Of a stretch of 6,062 bases of DNA, positions 5,995 through 6,062 are shown one piece after another. Every line of letters begins with the position of its first letter. The first letter of the stretch is position 1. Origin of the DNA: Bacteroidota bacterium (GTDB lineage: Bacteria > Bacteroidota > Bacteroidia > Chitinophagales > Chitinophagaceae). The translations under genes were made by a program, and so were the position numbers. The stretch spans positions 1 through 6,062 of the forward strand of contig JAFAGE010000164.1 in NCBI GenBank assembly GCA_023423015.1, in the 5' to 3' direction. The notes beneath the pieces were generated by a model that worked only from the letters and a program-made list of their open reading frames with translations, was not told the DNA's origin and did no database searches.

Positions 5995-6016
5995 TTGAAC
6001 ACGATTGCCATTCCCC

Positions 6017-6062
6017 TTTTCACTTCTCACCTCTCACCTTTCACCTCTCACCTTTCACCTCT
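6017..6062 (-). repeat. Intergenic heptamer tandem repeat, block 3 (inverted orientation, runs off the right edge)
   Basis: Plus-strand units from 6017 to 6058 are TTTTCAC, TTCTCAC, CTCTCAC, CTTTCAC, CTCTCAC, CTTTCAC, followed by a partial unit. On the minus strand these are GTGAAAG, GTGAGAG and close variants, so this is the same repeat family as block 1 in the opposite orientation. The last four full units form two exact copies of a 14-base dimer, but the alternating base is at a different position (GTGARAG rather than GTGAAAR). The block starts 22 bases after the kinase stop codon and continues beyond the window. Confidence 0.9.

Overview
The window looks like ordinary chromosome from a member of the Bacteroidota, most likely a Chitinophagaceae-like or related lineage. 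The evidence is a TonB-dependent receptor with an N-terminal carboxypeptidase-regulatory-like domain, a lipoprotein with acidic residues after the lipid cysteine, a short-type (385-residue) homogentisate dioxygenase, a small protein of a Bacteroidota-type family (ELKPGD ... PIPLSEAQLQKLGF ... VHELQNHYY), and a TAnnTTTG promoter element. Base composition is moderate and similar across the genes. I see no mobile element, CRISPR array, tRNA or rRNA, and no gene-free stretch over 300 bases.

Left part (1-2348, all minus strand): a tight cluster transcribed right to left. It encodes a TPR lipoprotein (2348-1335), ribulose-phosphate 3-epimerase Rpe (1313-618) and the first ~198 residues of a TonB-dependent receptor (595 to beyond base 1). 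Gaps are only about 21-22 bases, so this is probably one operon. The receptor has no in-frame ATG at its N-terminus. It either starts at TTG 595, or it began at an ATG overlapping the rpe stop and is now interrupted by an in-frame TGA.

Middle: an 86-base divergent intergenic region (2349-2434) separates this cluster from plus-strand genes and carries a promoter candidate for the rightward side.

Right part (2435-5994, all plus strand): a small four-helix membrane protein with conserved-looking histidines, homogentisate 1,2-dioxygenase (hmgA), a small Bacteroidota-type protein of unknown function, and an FGGY-family sugar kinase that starts at TTG. The kinase (sugar phosphorylation) and Rpe (pentose-phosphate epimerisation) could meet in pentose metabolism, but they sit in opposite operons and nothing here proves a link. 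HmgA is the ring-cleaving enzyme of tyrosine/phenylalanine breakdown, and its usual partner genes are not in the window.

The most unusual structure is a set of intergenic tandem repeats with a strict 7-base period (GTGAAAA/GTGAAAG and variants). They lie before hmgA (2913-2971), after hmgA (4161-4188) and, in the opposite orientation, at the right edge (6017-6062). Two blocks have expanded as different 14-base dimers. I found no convincing undescribed defence or mobile system.
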